From positions 496,001 to 560,000 of the forward strand of contig NZ_LVHF01000033.1 of assembly GCF_001650345.1 (NCBI RefSeq): a stretch of 64,000 nucleotides of DNA, given 5' to 3'. Numbering within the stretch: position 1 is the first letter of the stretch; the number at the start of each line of letters is the position of its first letter. The stretch is from Photobacterium jeanii. GTDB lineage: Bacteria; Pseudomonadota; Gammaproteobacteria; Enterobacterales; Vibrionaceae. The notes under the pieces were generated by a model. It was not told the origin of the DNA and ran no database searches. It worked only from the letters and a program-made list of their open reading frames with translations. The translations under genes were made by a program, and so were the position numbers. Of this stretch, positions 15,608 to 23,644 are shown in pieces.

Positions 15608-16463
15608 TGATCAAACCTTTAATTTGGTCGAATGGGTAATTTAGCGGAAGCGTAAAATCAAGTGTGAAACGCTCATTTAATTTTCGTGATATATAGATAC
15701 AAGATAAGTAGATCTGTTGCGGGTTTGTTGAAATAAACAAATCACTGATATTGCTTCTAAATGATTGATTTTCTTTTTTTAGCTCAGCAATGATGATTCT
15801 ACTACGTTTCCCTTTTTTGAAATGTAAGTTGGTCTCGTTAACTTGTTCGGTATGCCAAACTTTTTTTGAAACCGTTTTATGTGTCATTGCAAGATTATAA
15901 GTATAGATATTAAGTGCACTTATACCGATGAATACACTAAACATAAATAAAATCAACATCATATGGTTGTTGCGAAGAGATGTGCGTAAATGGGCTAAAA
16001 AATGGTTTTCATCTCTAGGCGGTTTTAATGTTGGTACCTCAAGCTCTAGTTCTTGAGTGATTTCTTGTTCTTTGTTGTCAGTAATTTTAATTATTTCATT
16101 ACTGGTTTCGTCGCTTTCGTTATTTGATTCTAGTTCTATCTTATTCTCTGTTTTAAATGGTACGAGTTGAACTTGGTGAGGGAGTATCATATACCCCTTT
16201 CGAGGTAGGGTTTTGATTACTCTTTGCTCTTTACCACTATCACCTAACATTAACCTTAGTTGAGCAATAGATTGGGTTAAGCTTGATTCAGATACAATTC
16301 GACCTTCCCAAACCGTAGACATAATCTCTTCTTTCGAAACTGCTTTACCCTCATGCTTAATTAGCAGCTCTAAAATGTGACAGTCTGTGGATTTTAATTT
16401 TTTGTGAATGCCTGCTTCGTAATTTGATAATTGTGAGCGTTTAAGCGGATTTAATAACCACAT
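15591..16463 (-). CDS. ToxR-family membrane-bound transcription regulator
   Basis: A 290-residue one-component regulator with an OmpR-type winged helix directly fused to a membrane anchor. Residues about 15-100 are the DNA-binding domain (EIMSTVWEGRIVSESSLTQ, then VIKTLPRKGYMILP, the ToxR/CadC form of the wing). An acidic Glu/Asn/Lys-rich linker covers about 105-150, and one transmembrane helix lies at about 167-187. The periplasmic domain of about 100 residues has two cysteines (LSCIYIS and the final CH). It overlaps the ToxS-like gene. It is not the canonical ToxR by sequence feel; TcpP-like or ToxR paralogue is the safe call. A long non-coding gap separates it from aldB. Confidence 0.85.
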   Translation of the reverse strand: MWLLNPLKRSQLSNYEAGIHKKLKSTDCHILELLIKHEGKAVSKEEIMSTVWEGRIVSESSLTQSIAQLRLMLGDSGKEQRVIKTLPRKGYMILPHQVQLVPFKTENKIELESNNESDETSNEIIKITDNKEQEITQELELEVPTLKPPRDENHFLAHLRTSLRNNHMMLILFMFSVFIGISALNIYTYNLAMTHKTVSKKVWHTEQVNETNLHFKKGKRSRIIIAELKKENQSFRSNISDLFISTNPQQIYLSCIYISRKLNERFTLDFTLPLNYPFDQIKGLINEKCH

Positions 16464-17184
16464 TTATATACCCGTGTGTTAACACTTATGTGCAAACTTT
16501 ATTAATGGGTAAGCAATTATACACAATTTGCATTAAAACACCATGCAAAATCATACGTGTATATGCGTAATTAGCCATTTGCAGTGAATGAAAACCATTA
16601 CAGGTTAGTGCTTTTTTATCTATTTTTAAATATTATTTTCTTATTAATCAATATATTAACTGCGGTTTTGAGTGTGGCTTTTGTTGGGGGAGGGAAACAC
16701 TGAGTTTATGCGGGTAAACAATAATGTGTAAGGAAAAGTCGACATGTGAATGATTGTGTTTACTTGGCTGGTGAGTAATTGTAGTGCGTAGGTAAACGGC
16801 TAAAATTTGAGTCTAACTTATCGTATTAGCTTTTTATATAGTTAGTAAGTATTAAGCTAAATTAATTCTCTAAGTTTAAGTGCTTACTTCTACATTAAAA
16901 TTGTCATAATGCTGTTTTTGTGGTCTTTAGTTCTGTTGTTCTTTGTTGGGTTAGTTTTTTGTTTTGCTAGAATTCGGGTAAGCCGTACATTAAAAATTCA
17001 GCGATTAGATTGATTTCAAGTCATGGATGAGTTTTTACTCTTGTCTTAAGATTTATACTCTCCCTGTTCTTCATAGAGTCATTACTCTAGTTTAAATTTT
17101 TGATTTCATGGGTTTTATTGTTTTTAAGCAAAGTTTATTAGTATCAAAGGCTGGTGTCCGCTAATTTAACTTCCGAACGACGAA
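16464..17184. other. Long AT-rich intergenic region upstream of the ToxR-like gene
   Basis: About 720 bases with no believable frame on either strand. It is richer in A and T than the flanking coding DNA, with long T runs around 16900-17130. It must contain the ToxR-like promoter, and probably the aldB promoter at its right end. No tandem repeat or mobile-element end was seen. Confidence 0.5.
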
Positions 17185-17366
17185 CACTGAAATAAGCGCA
17201 CTGTGTGATGCAATAACGGGTTAATTTTAACGGTGTTGCATTGTGTTATTGCCATTTCAGTGAATAGCTCCTCTTTGTTTAGTTAAGAACTTAGATACCT
17301 CTACAGTTTAAGTTTGAGCTGAGCATAAGAGGAGCAAATCATAATTACAGGAATGAAGAGGTATCC
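17185..17366 (+). promoter_or_regulatory. Structured leader of aldB
   Basis: Nested inverted repeats: CACTGAAAT (17185-17193) with ATTTCAGTG (17254-17262), and inside them GCAATAAC (17210-17217) with GTTATTGC (17245-17252), closed by GTTA/TAAC around 17220-17231. Downstream, two interleaved pairs follow: GCTCCTCTT (17267-17275) with AAGAGGAGC (17327-17335), and GATACCTCT (17294-17302) with AGAGGTATC (17357-17365). The last arm contains the aldB ribosome binding site. Confidence 0.6.
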
Positions 17367-18872
17367 ATGTTATATCCGGCACCAGGAAGTGAATGTTCAA
17401 GTGTTCACTTTAAATCTAAATACCAAAACTACATTAACGGTACTTGGGTTGAGCCAGTAAATGGACGTTACTTTGAAAATCACTCGCCAGTAGATGGCTC
17501 ATTTATTTGTGAGGTTCCACGTTCTGACGCAGCAGATATTGAACTTGCATTGGATGCAGCGCACGCAGTTAAGAGCGAGTGGGCAAAAACAAGTGTAACC
17601 GAGCGCGCAAACTTACTATTAAAAATTGCCGATTGTATTGAAGCACACAGCGAGCAACTTGCAGTGGCTGAAAGTTGGGAAAATGGTAAGCCTGTTCGTG
17701 AAACCATTGCAGCAGATTTGCCTTTGGTTGTTGATCACTTCCGTTACTTTGCTGGTTGTATTCGTGCACAGGAAGGTGCCGCAGCTGAGCTAGATAGCAC
17801 AACTGCGTCATACCATTTCCATGAACCTATTGGTGTTGTGGGTCAAATTATCCCTTGGAACTTCCCATTATTAATGGCGGCATGGAAGCTAGCTCCAGCA
17901 CTTGCTGCTGGTTGTTGTGTCGTTCTTAAGCCTGCAGAACAAACGCCATCTTCAATCTTAATGTTGATGGAAGTGATTGGTGATCTTATTCCTGCTGGTG
18001 TTGTGAATGTTGTTAATGGTTATGGCCAAGAAGCGGGTAACGCACTAGCAACAAGTAAACGTATTAATAAATTGGCTTTCACTGGTTCGACTGAGGTGGG
18101 TAACCACATTCTGAAGTGTGCGGCTGATAACCTGATCCCTTCAACCGTTGAGCTTGGTGGTAAGTCTCCAAATATCTTCTTTGAAGATATCTTCCAGGAA
18201 GATGACACATTCCTTGATAAATGTGTTGAAGGTGTACTGCTTGCGTTCTTTAACCAAGGTGAAGTTTGTACCTGCCCATCTCGTCTGTTGATTCAAGAAT
18301 CAATTTATGAACAATTCATCGAGCGTTTGCTTGAGCGTATGAAGACGATTAAGCAAGGTAACCCTCTGGATGTAAACACTCAGGTTGGCGCACAAGTTTC
18401 CAAAGAGCAGTTTGATAAGATCCTTTCTTACATTGAATTGGGTAAGTCAGAAGGTGCGGAAGTTCTTGTTGGTGGCGAAGCTGCAGAGCAAGAAGGCTTC
18501 TACATTAAGCCAACAATCCTTAAAGGCCATAACAAGATGCGCATCTTCCAAGAAGAGATCTTTGGTCCTGTTGTATCGGTAACAACTTTCCGCGATGAAG
18601 AAGAAGCATTGGAAATTGCAAACGATACTGAGTTTGGCTTAGGTGCGGGTGTGTGGACGCGCAATACAAATCGTGCATACCGTATGGGTCGTGCAATTGA
18701 AGCTGGTCGTGTATGGATTAACTGTTACCACGCTTACCCTGCGCATGCTGCATTTGGTGGTTACAAGAAGTCTGGTATTGGTCGTGAAACGCATAAGATG
18801 ATGCTAGAACATTACCAAAACACGAAAAATCTTCTTGTGAGCTATTCCGATAGCCCACTAGGTTTCTTCTAA
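17367..18872 (+). CDS. aldB: Acetaldehyde/aldehyde dehydrogenase AldB
   Basis: NAD(P)-dependent oxidation of acetaldehyde and other short aldehydes to acids in the cytoplasm. The 501 residues align along the whole length with E. coli AldB, including the ending [18 protein letters not shown]. Active-site landmarks are VELGGKSPN (general base Glu262), [11 protein letters not shown] (catalytic Cys301) and EEIFGPV. The start has AGAGG five bases upstream (17357-17361), which lies inside a potential pairing arm of the leader. Two short frames follow it. The stress or ethanol link known for AldB/ExaC is family knowledge. Confidence 0.94.
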   Translation: MLYPAPGSECSSVHFKSKYQNYINGTWVEPVNGRYFENHSPVDGSFICEVPRSDAADIELALDAAHAVKSEWAKTSVTERANLLLKIADCIEAHSEQLAVAESWENGKPVRETIAADLPLVVDHFRYFAGCIRAQEGAAAELDSTTASYHFHEPIGVVGQIIPWNFPLLMAAWKLAPALAAGCCVVLKPAEQTPSSILMLMEVIGDLIPAGVVNVVNGYGQEAGNALATSKRINKLAFTGSTEVGNHILKCAADNLIPSTVELGGKSPNIFFEDIFQEDDTFLDKCVEGVLLAFFNQGEVCTCPSRLLIQESIYEQFIERLLERMKTIKQGNPLDVNTQVGAQVSKEQFDKILSYIELGKSEGAEVLVGGEAAEQEGFYIKPTILKGHNKMRIFQEEIFGPVVSVTTFRDEEEALEIANDTEFGLGAGVWTRNTNRAYRMGRAIEAGRVWINCYHAYPAHAAFGGYKKSGIGRETHKMMLEHYQNTKNLLVSYSDSPLGFF

Positions 18873-18878
18873 TAATGA

Positions 18879-19184
18879 ATGTACAGGGCTGCAATGCAGT
18901 CCTGTTCTTTAACGAGAATGTTAATTTTTGATATTAACGCGATAAGCTGTCTACTTCCGCTACTGAAAGAAAACACTTTGTTGTCTCACAATGAGGTGTT
19001 TTTTAGTCAAAATGGTAAGTTACACAAGGTCTATCAATTCGTAGAGCACACAACTACGATTCTTGAAGATCTTGGTGTTTTTAATGATCAGGTGACGGGC
19101 TACACCATGGTGCTTGATAGCTTTCAAGAGCTGAAATTGAATGGCACAGAGCTTGTGGTCATGTCGAATACCGTTGTTGGTTAA
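18879..19184 (+). CDS. 101-residue hypothetical protein downstream of aldB
   Basis: A frame of 101 residues beginning six bases after the aldB stop (TAATAATGAATG), so translation would depend on coupling; no Shine-Dalgarno sequence is seen. The first codons overlap a potential hairpin (CAGGGCTGCA and TGCAGTCCTG). The product has mixed composition (SHNEVFFSQNGKLHKVYQ, then GYTMVLDSFQELKLNG) and no signal or membrane segment. It does not look like the DUF779 protein that often follows aldB. Treat it as possible only. Confidence 0.4.
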   Translation: MYRAAMQSCSLTRMLIFDINAISCLLPLLKENTLLSHNEVFFSQNGKLHKVYQFVEHTTTILEDLGVFNDQVTGYTMVLDSFQELKLNGTELVVMSNTVVG

Positions 19185-19260
19185 AGCTTTATTTTCGCGC
19201 TATGCCAAATCAGCCATTGAATTCTGCACCTTGAGGTAACTTGAGTTTATTAAGGCGAGT

Positions 19261-19542
19261 GTGAACAAGATATTGTGCTTGTGGGCATTATTGGTTGCGG
19301 TTGTTAATGGTGAACTTAGTTCTAAGTTAACTGAAACTTATCATACTGAGATTGGTATAAATGTACCGGTAGTGAGTTATATCAATGAAGCTGCTCCCAT
19401 TTATGCGCAACAAGACAGTACTGAACAACGCGATGTTCAACAAATTAAAACGCAACGAGTTCCTGCTACTAATCCCAAAGAACCTGTTTTTGTTCAAAGT
19501 GATAGAAAAGCGAGCTCAATGTGGACGTTTATGGTTGATTAA
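19261..19542 (+). CDS. Small putative exported protein
   Basis: A 93-residue frame with GTG start and AAGGCGAG just upstream. The N-terminus (MNKILCLWALLVAVVNGELS) resembles a signal peptide. The rest is polar, with Gln, Thr and Pro (QRDVQQIKTQRVPATNP) and no cysteine outside the signal, so it would be an unstructured or short periplasmic protein. It is not recognised. It lies between aldB and modA and could be part of the aldB transcript, ended by the hairpin at 19636-19666. Confidence 0.45.
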   Translation: MNKILCLWALLVAVVNGELSSKLTETYHTEIGINVPVVSYINEAAPIYAQQDSTEQRDVQQIKTQRVPATNPKEPVFVQSDRKASSMWTFMVD

Positions 19543-19635
19543 AACATCCAATGTTTTGATATGTGAACTAATGCTCTGAAATTAAGATTTAGAGCTTGTT
19601 CTAACGAACGAAAGCCGAGCTCTAACTAACGAAAA

Positions 19636-19670
19636 AGTGAGGGTATTACCCCCCAATACTCTCGCTTAAT
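19636..19670 (+). terminator. Hairpin with C-rich loop, probable terminator
   Basis: Arms AGTGAGGGTATT (19636-19647) and AATACTCTCGCT (19655-19666), 12 pairs with two G-U, loop ACCCCCC, followed by an AT-rich stretch without a clean T run. It probably ends the aldB-side transcript before modA. Confidence 0.5.
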
Positions 19671-19755
19671 TTCACATTTTATTATTTTGCTTCTGCTGCT
19701 ATTGCGATTCCATCAAAGAGCCTTCCTTATTTATTGAGTAATGACTAATTTTTTG

Positions 19756-19785
19756 CTGACACTGCTTTTATAGTCGATGTATACT
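19756..19785 (+). promoter_or_regulatory. modA promoter
   Basis: A -35 box CTGACA (19756-19761), 18-base spacer and -10 box TATACT (19780-19785) predict a start of transcription near 19792. The -10 box is overlapped by the ModE operator, the expected arrangement for repression. Confidence 0.6.
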
Positions 19786-19799
19786 TGGCTATATATCGA
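19774..19799. promoter_or_regulatory. ModE operator in front of modABC
   Basis: TCGATGTATA (19774-19783), six-base spacer, TATATATCGA (19790-19799): an inverted repeat matching in 9 of 10 positions and agreeing with the known ModE consensus of CG-TATATA half-sites. It covers the -10 box and predicted start site of modA. Confidence 0.85.
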
Positions 19800-19823
19800 A
19801 TTATGAATATGAAAGTGGTGAAG

Positions 19824-20591
19824 ATGAAGTTAGGAAAATTATTGGCTCTAGCGAGTATCTGTGTGGCGGCAACTGTTCAAGCTAACGATAAGGTGACGAT
19901 TTTCGCCGCTTCATCATTGACCAATGCAGTGACTGATATTGCTAAAGCGTATGAAGCGCAAGCTGATGTGACTACGCGTTTATCTTTTGCTTCTTCGTCA
20001 GCTTTAGCTCGTCAGATCGCCCAAGGTGCACCTGCTGATATTTATATTTCTGCCAATCAAAAATGGATGAGCTACTTGAGCGAGCAGCAAGCGGTTGAAT
20101 CAGACTCTGTTACACCGTTATTGCACAATAGCTTGGTAGTGGTGGCACCTAAGTCATACCCTGAACCAAAAATCCACGTTTCCGCTGCTTGGGATCTTGA
20201 AAAGGCATTAGATGGGACTCGTTTGGCGGTTGGAGATCCTAAACATGTTCCTGCTGGGCGCTATGCGAAACAATCTTTAGAGCATTACGGCTTATGGGCA
20301 GATGCGCTTCATTTACTGGCGCGTGCAAATAATGTTCGCTCGGCACTAGTATTAGTAGAGCGGGGTGAATCTCAACTGGGCATAGTGTATAAGACGGATG
20401 CGCAAATTTCTGACAAAGTGAAGATTGTGGCTCAGCTAGCAGACGATAGCCATTTGCCTATCCAGTATCCGATGGCAATCGTTGCGGATAAAGCAACGCC
20501 AGCGGTGAAAAGCTATTACCAGTTTTTACAGTCAGATGCAGCGAAAGCGATTTTTACTAAGTATGGTTTTGAGGTAGTGAGTGCTAACTGA
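19824..20591 (+). CDS. modA: Molybdate-binding periplasmic protein ModA
   Basis: Periplasmic substrate-binding protein of the molybdate ABC importer. I choose ATG 19824 (MKLGKLLALASICVAATVQA, a clean signal peptide, 255 residues) because earlier in-frame starts at 19785, 19803 and 19809 lie in or right next to the operator and transcription start and lack a ribosome binding site. The mature protein opens with VTIFAASSLTNAVTDIA, where Ser residues bind the oxyanion, then SFASSSALARQIAQGAPADIYISA and GDPKHVPAGRYA, all ModA signatures. First gene of modABC; overlaps modB. Confidence 0.93.
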   Translation: MKLGKLLALASICVAATVQANDKVTIFAASSLTNAVTDIAKAYEAQADVTTRLSFASSSALARQIAQGAPADIYISANQKWMSYLSEQQAVESDSVTPLLHNSLVVVAPKSYPEPKIHVSAAWDLEKALDGTRLAVGDPKHVPAGRYAKQSLEHYGLWADALHLLARANNVRSALVLVERGESQLGIVYKTDAQISDKVKIVAQLADDSHLPIQYPMAIVADKATPAVKSYYQFLQSDAAKAIFTKYGFEVVSAN

Positions 20592-21273
20592 ATACGAAAT
20601 TCAGGCATTATTGCTCAGTTTGAAAATATCAGGAGTGGCAGTGCTGTGTAGCCTGCCACTCGGCATTTTATGTGCGTGGTTGTTGGCCCGTTGCCAGTTT
20701 GTTGGTAAATCGATTTTAGACGGCATAATCCACTTGCCTTTGGTTTTGCCTCCGGTCGTGATTGGTTACTTATTGCTAGTGATGATGGGACGCCAAGGTG
20801 TGATTGGACAATGGTTATATCAGTGGTTCGGTTTAACACTCAGTTTTAGCTGGCGTGGTGCTGCTCTTGCGGTTGCTGTGGTGGCTTTTCCGTTAATGGT
20901 ACGTTCAATTCGGCTTTCTCTTGAAAGCGTTGATGCTAAATTAGAGCAAGCGGCGCGCACGCTTGGCGCAAGCCCGTTGAAGGTTTTCCTAACTATTACT
21001 TTGCCGCTAACAGTGCCGGGGATCTTAACAGGGACTATCTTGGCTTTTGCTCGTGCTTTAGGCGAATTTGGCGCCACTATTACATTTGTGTCGAATATCC
21101 CCGGGGAAACTCAAACTATCCCGCTGGCAATGTATTCCTTTATTGAAACCCCAGGTGCAGAAAATGAAGCCGCACGTTTGTGTATGATCGCAATCTTTAT
21201 TGCTTTAGCATCTTTATTTGCTTCTGAGTGGTTATCTCGTATTGCCCGTCGTCGTTTGGAGGCGCAATGTTAG
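20581..21273 (+). CDS. modB: Molybdate ABC transporter permease ModB
   Basis: Inner-membrane permease of the molybdate importer, 230 residues with five to six hydrophobic helices. The cytoplasmic EAA loop is visible as LEQAARTLGASPLKVFLTITLPLTVPGILTG split around residues 122-150, and GEFGATITFVSNIPGETQTI is the typical ModB/CysTW C-terminal signature. It starts at GTG 20581, overlapping the end of modA by 11 bases, and its stop lies inside the start of modC, so the three are translationally coupled. Confidence 0.94.
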   Translation: MLTEYEIQALLLSLKISGVAVLCSLPLGILCAWLLARCQFVGKSILDGIIHLPLVLPPVVIGYLLLVMMGRQGVIGQWLYQWFGLTLSFSWRGAALAVAVVAFPLMVRSIRLSLESVDAKLEQAARTLGASPLKVFLTITLPLTVPGILTGTILAFARALGEFGATITFVSNIPGETQTIPLAMYSFIETPGAENEAARLCMIAIFIALASLFASEWLSRIARRRLEAQC

Positions 21274-22349
21274 CGATTTCGGTACGCCAACAGCTTGGTG
21301 ATTTAGATCTCGATGTGGATGTGAACTTACCCTTAACTGGGATCACGGCGGTGTTTGGTCGTTCTGGGGCGGGCAAAACCTCTTTTATCAATATTTTGAG
21401 TGGCCTCACCATGCCGGACCAAGGACGCATTCGCCTTGGTGATCAAGTCTTGTTTGATAGTAATACTGGAACAGCCTTGCCTCCTGAGCAGCGTCACATC
21501 GGCTATGTGTTCCAAGATGCGCGCTTGTTTCCACACTACAAAGTAAAAGGCAATTTGCTTTATGGCTGTAAATCGAAAGATGAACAGCACTTTACTGATG
21601 TCGTGAAATTACTTGGGATCGAGGCTTTGCTTGATCGTTATCCCGCGTCGCTTTCCGGTGGAGAAAAGCAGCGAGTGGCTATTGGCCGCGCTTTGCTGAC
21701 CAAGCCTGCGATGCTGCTGATGGATGAGCCGTTAGCTTCGCTTGATTTACCTCGAAAACAAGAACTATTGCCTTATTTAGAGCGGTTAGCGAAAGAAGTA
21801 AATATCCCCATTTTGTATGTTACCCATAGCTTGGATGAGATCCTGCGTTTGGCGGATCACATGGTGATGTTGCACCAAGGCAAAGTGGTCGCATCAGGCC
21901 ATGTCAACAGTGTTTGGGGCTCACCAGAGATGCGCCCGTGGCTGCCAGCTAAAGAGCAAAGTTCGCTGCTTAGTGTACGTGTTAACTTTGACCACCCTAA
22001 TTACGCTCTGACACAAGTGATGTTGAGCCAACACGATTTTTTGTGGGTAAACAAGTTAGACAAACAGCGTGGTGAGTGGGTACGTGTGCGGATCCATTCC
22101 AATGATGTTTCGCTTACCCGTGAGAAACCACAGCAGACCAGTATTCGTAATATCTTACGGGCACGAATTGATAAAATTCAGCGTGATGAGCAAAACGAGC
22201 GAGTAGAGGTACGTTTACGTATCGGTGAAAGCCAACTGTGGGCTAACATTACCTTATGGGCTGCTGATGAACTTAATTTGCAAGTAGGGGAGCCTATCTT
22301 CGCGCAAATTAAAGGTGTGAGTGTTACTCGCGATGATCTCGCCGCTTAG
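21267..22349 (+). CDS. modC: Molybdate ABC transporter ATPase ModC
   Basis: ATP-binding subunit of the molybdate importer. The start is ATG 21267, with GGAGG at 21257-21261, giving 360 residues; a longer in-frame start would sit inside modB. Walker A is GRSGAGKT (31-38), the signature motif LSGGEKQR (128-135) and Walker B LLMDEP (149-154). A C-terminal TOBE/Mop regulatory domain (about 290-355) is typical of ModC. The gene overlaps modB by 7 bases. Expression is expected to follow the ModE operator upstream of modA. Confidence 0.94.
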   Translation: MLAISVRQQLGDLDLDVDVNLPLTGITAVFGRSGAGKTSFINILSGLTMPDQGRIRLGDQVLFDSNTGTALPPEQRHIGYVFQDARLFPHYKVKGNLLYGCKSKDEQHFTDVVKLLGIEALLDRYPASLSGGEKQRVAIGRALLTKPAMLLMDEPLASLDLPRKQELLPYLERLAKEVNIPILYVTHSLDEILRLADHMVMLHQGKVVASGHVNSVWGSPEMRPWLPAKEQSSLLSVRVNFDHPNYALTQVMLSQHDFLWVNKLDKQRGEWVRVRIHSNDVSLTREKPQQTSIRNILRARIDKIQRDEQNERVEVRLRIGESQLWANITLWAADELNLQVGEPIFAQIKGVSVTRDDLAA

Positions 22350-22414
22350 AATGATTGAGAATGTGTAACTTGATGAATTATAGTGTTGTCCGTATTCACG
22401 GTAGGGCGCATTGA

Positions 22415-22993
22415 ATGACTAAGCTGCTAAAAAAATTGACTGTATTTTGTGTATCTGGCTTGGTCGTTGGTTTATTGATATTCAGCTACTACGGTTATCA
22501 ATCGTATCGTGCGCTCACCTATATGAAAAATGACCTTTACTGGTTATGGGTAGATAGTCAGTTAATCAGTCCAGATACAACAGCGATGCAAAGCGGGCGC
22601 ACTCCTCACACTAAACAATTGGTTTATCGCCAAGTGGATGTAAATCGTCAAATGGCGGTATTTCTCAATACTACCTATAACGGTTATTTTTTATTCACCT
22701 TCGTAAAATCAGCCCCTTGTAGTGCTTCATCCTCTTATGACGCGATGCTGACAGTGAATGGCGAAGCGGATCAACCCGTTTCATTTCAGTGTCAAACACC
22801 CAACACGGCAATTTATCGCATTGCCGAACCTAAGTTTACTCAGCTAAAACTCGTGAATTCAGACTTCTCGTTTGATATCAGTGAGCAAAAGTGGCCATTT
22901 AAAGCGCTGAAAAAAGATGATTTCATGCAGCGCAACTACCACTTTTTCAAAGGGCGCACGAAAGAGCCGCTTTACCCGTGGAATCGCGATTAG
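22415..22993 (+). CDS. Membrane-anchored hypothetical protein
   Basis: A 192-residue protein with one N-terminal membrane helix (about 9-27, VFCVSGLVVGLLIFSYYGY) and the rest probably outside the cytoplasm. The soluble part has two cysteines (SAPCSASS, SFQCQTPN) that could pair, is beta-rich, and ends with a basic aromatic tail (EPLYPWNRD). I do not recognise it. It begins 65 bases after modC and has its own weak leader, so a role in molybdate uptake is not implied. Confidence 0.65.
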   Translation: MTKLLKKLTVFCVSGLVVGLLIFSYYGYQSYRALTYMKNDLYWLWVDSQLISPDTTAMQSGRTPHTKQLVYRQVDVNRQMAVFLNTTYNGYFLFTFVKSAPCSASSSYDAMLTVNGEADQPVSFQCQTPNTAIYRIAEPKFTQLKLVNSDFSFDISEQKWPFKALKKDDFMQRNYHFFKGRTKEPLYPWNRD

Positions 22994-23151
22994 TCAGGTT
23001 TGTAATGTGAAGAATCATTCAGAAGGATTGTTAGATAGACGGGATAGCTAGATTGCGCATCTAACATTCTTGTTTTGGCAGGCGGTTATGCGCAGCATTC
23101 ACTAACAAGGCTAAGGCTTAGAATGCTGTCGCGTAATCAATTAGAGCGGTT

Positions 23152-23484
23152 TTACTGTTCACTTAACATATAAATATAGGCATCAAGGCTGGTGCCATCT
23201 TCAAGGTAAACTGGGGTTACGACGCGAGAATATTCACTGCCTTCGAATTCATCAAGTTTGTGCCAGTTATCTGCAAGGTTTTCAGAAATGAAGACAAAAC
23301 CATTCACTTTTTCACCATCTTCAGCGAGCTCAATGCCTGGGAATCCCATTTCTGCGCCCCAACCTTTGCCTTTGAGGTGACCGCGAACGAAACCTTCACG
23401 CCATTCGCCACCAATGGCAGTCATAACGTGTTCATTGGGGCGACCCGGGCACAGTGTGCCATAGACAAATAGCTTATCTAGCAT
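23152..23484 (-). CDS. Gamma-glutamylcyclotransferase-like protein
   Basis: A 110-residue protein of the GGCT/AIG2-like fold (YtfP relatives). The signature KLFVYGTLCPGRPNEHVM at the N-terminus is the substrate-pocket YGTL motif, followed by GHLKGKGWGAEMGFPGI and, at the end of the fold, WHKLDEFEGSEYSRV, which supplies the conserved acidic residue of the site. Family members act on gamma-glutamyl amines or have unknown substrates. It is a single gene, read leftward. Confidence 0.85.
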   Translation of the reverse strand: MLDKLFVYGTLCPGRPNEHVMTAIGGEWREGFVRGHLKGKGWGAEMGFPGIELAEDGEKVNGFVFISENLADNWHKLDEFEGSEYSRVVTPVYLEDGTSLDAYIYMLSEQ

Positions 23485-23597
23485 CCTACTTCCTTTTAAT
23501 TCTGTGGTGATGAATAGCTGACATCATATAGAAAATGAGGTTGATTTCACACTATTAACAAGATTGTTGATAGAAGGGCGCAGCGAATAAAATAAAC

Positions 23598-23622
23598 GAC
23601 GAACCATTTTTGATGGTTCGTC
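23598..23622. terminator. Terminator downstream of yqhD
   Basis: Perfect 10-base inverted repeat GACGAACCAT (23598-23607) and ATGGTTCGTC (23613-23622); on the minus strand it is followed by GTTTATTTTATT. It ends the yqhD transcript. Confidence 0.75.
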
Positions 23623-23644
23623 ATTCGGTCTATTGGTTAGCTGA

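Noticed and set aside
19785..19823. Longer modA with TTG or ATG starts at 19785, 19803 and 19809
   Set aside because: These starts lie within or just beside the ModE operator and the predicted transcription start and lack a Shine-Dalgarno sequence.
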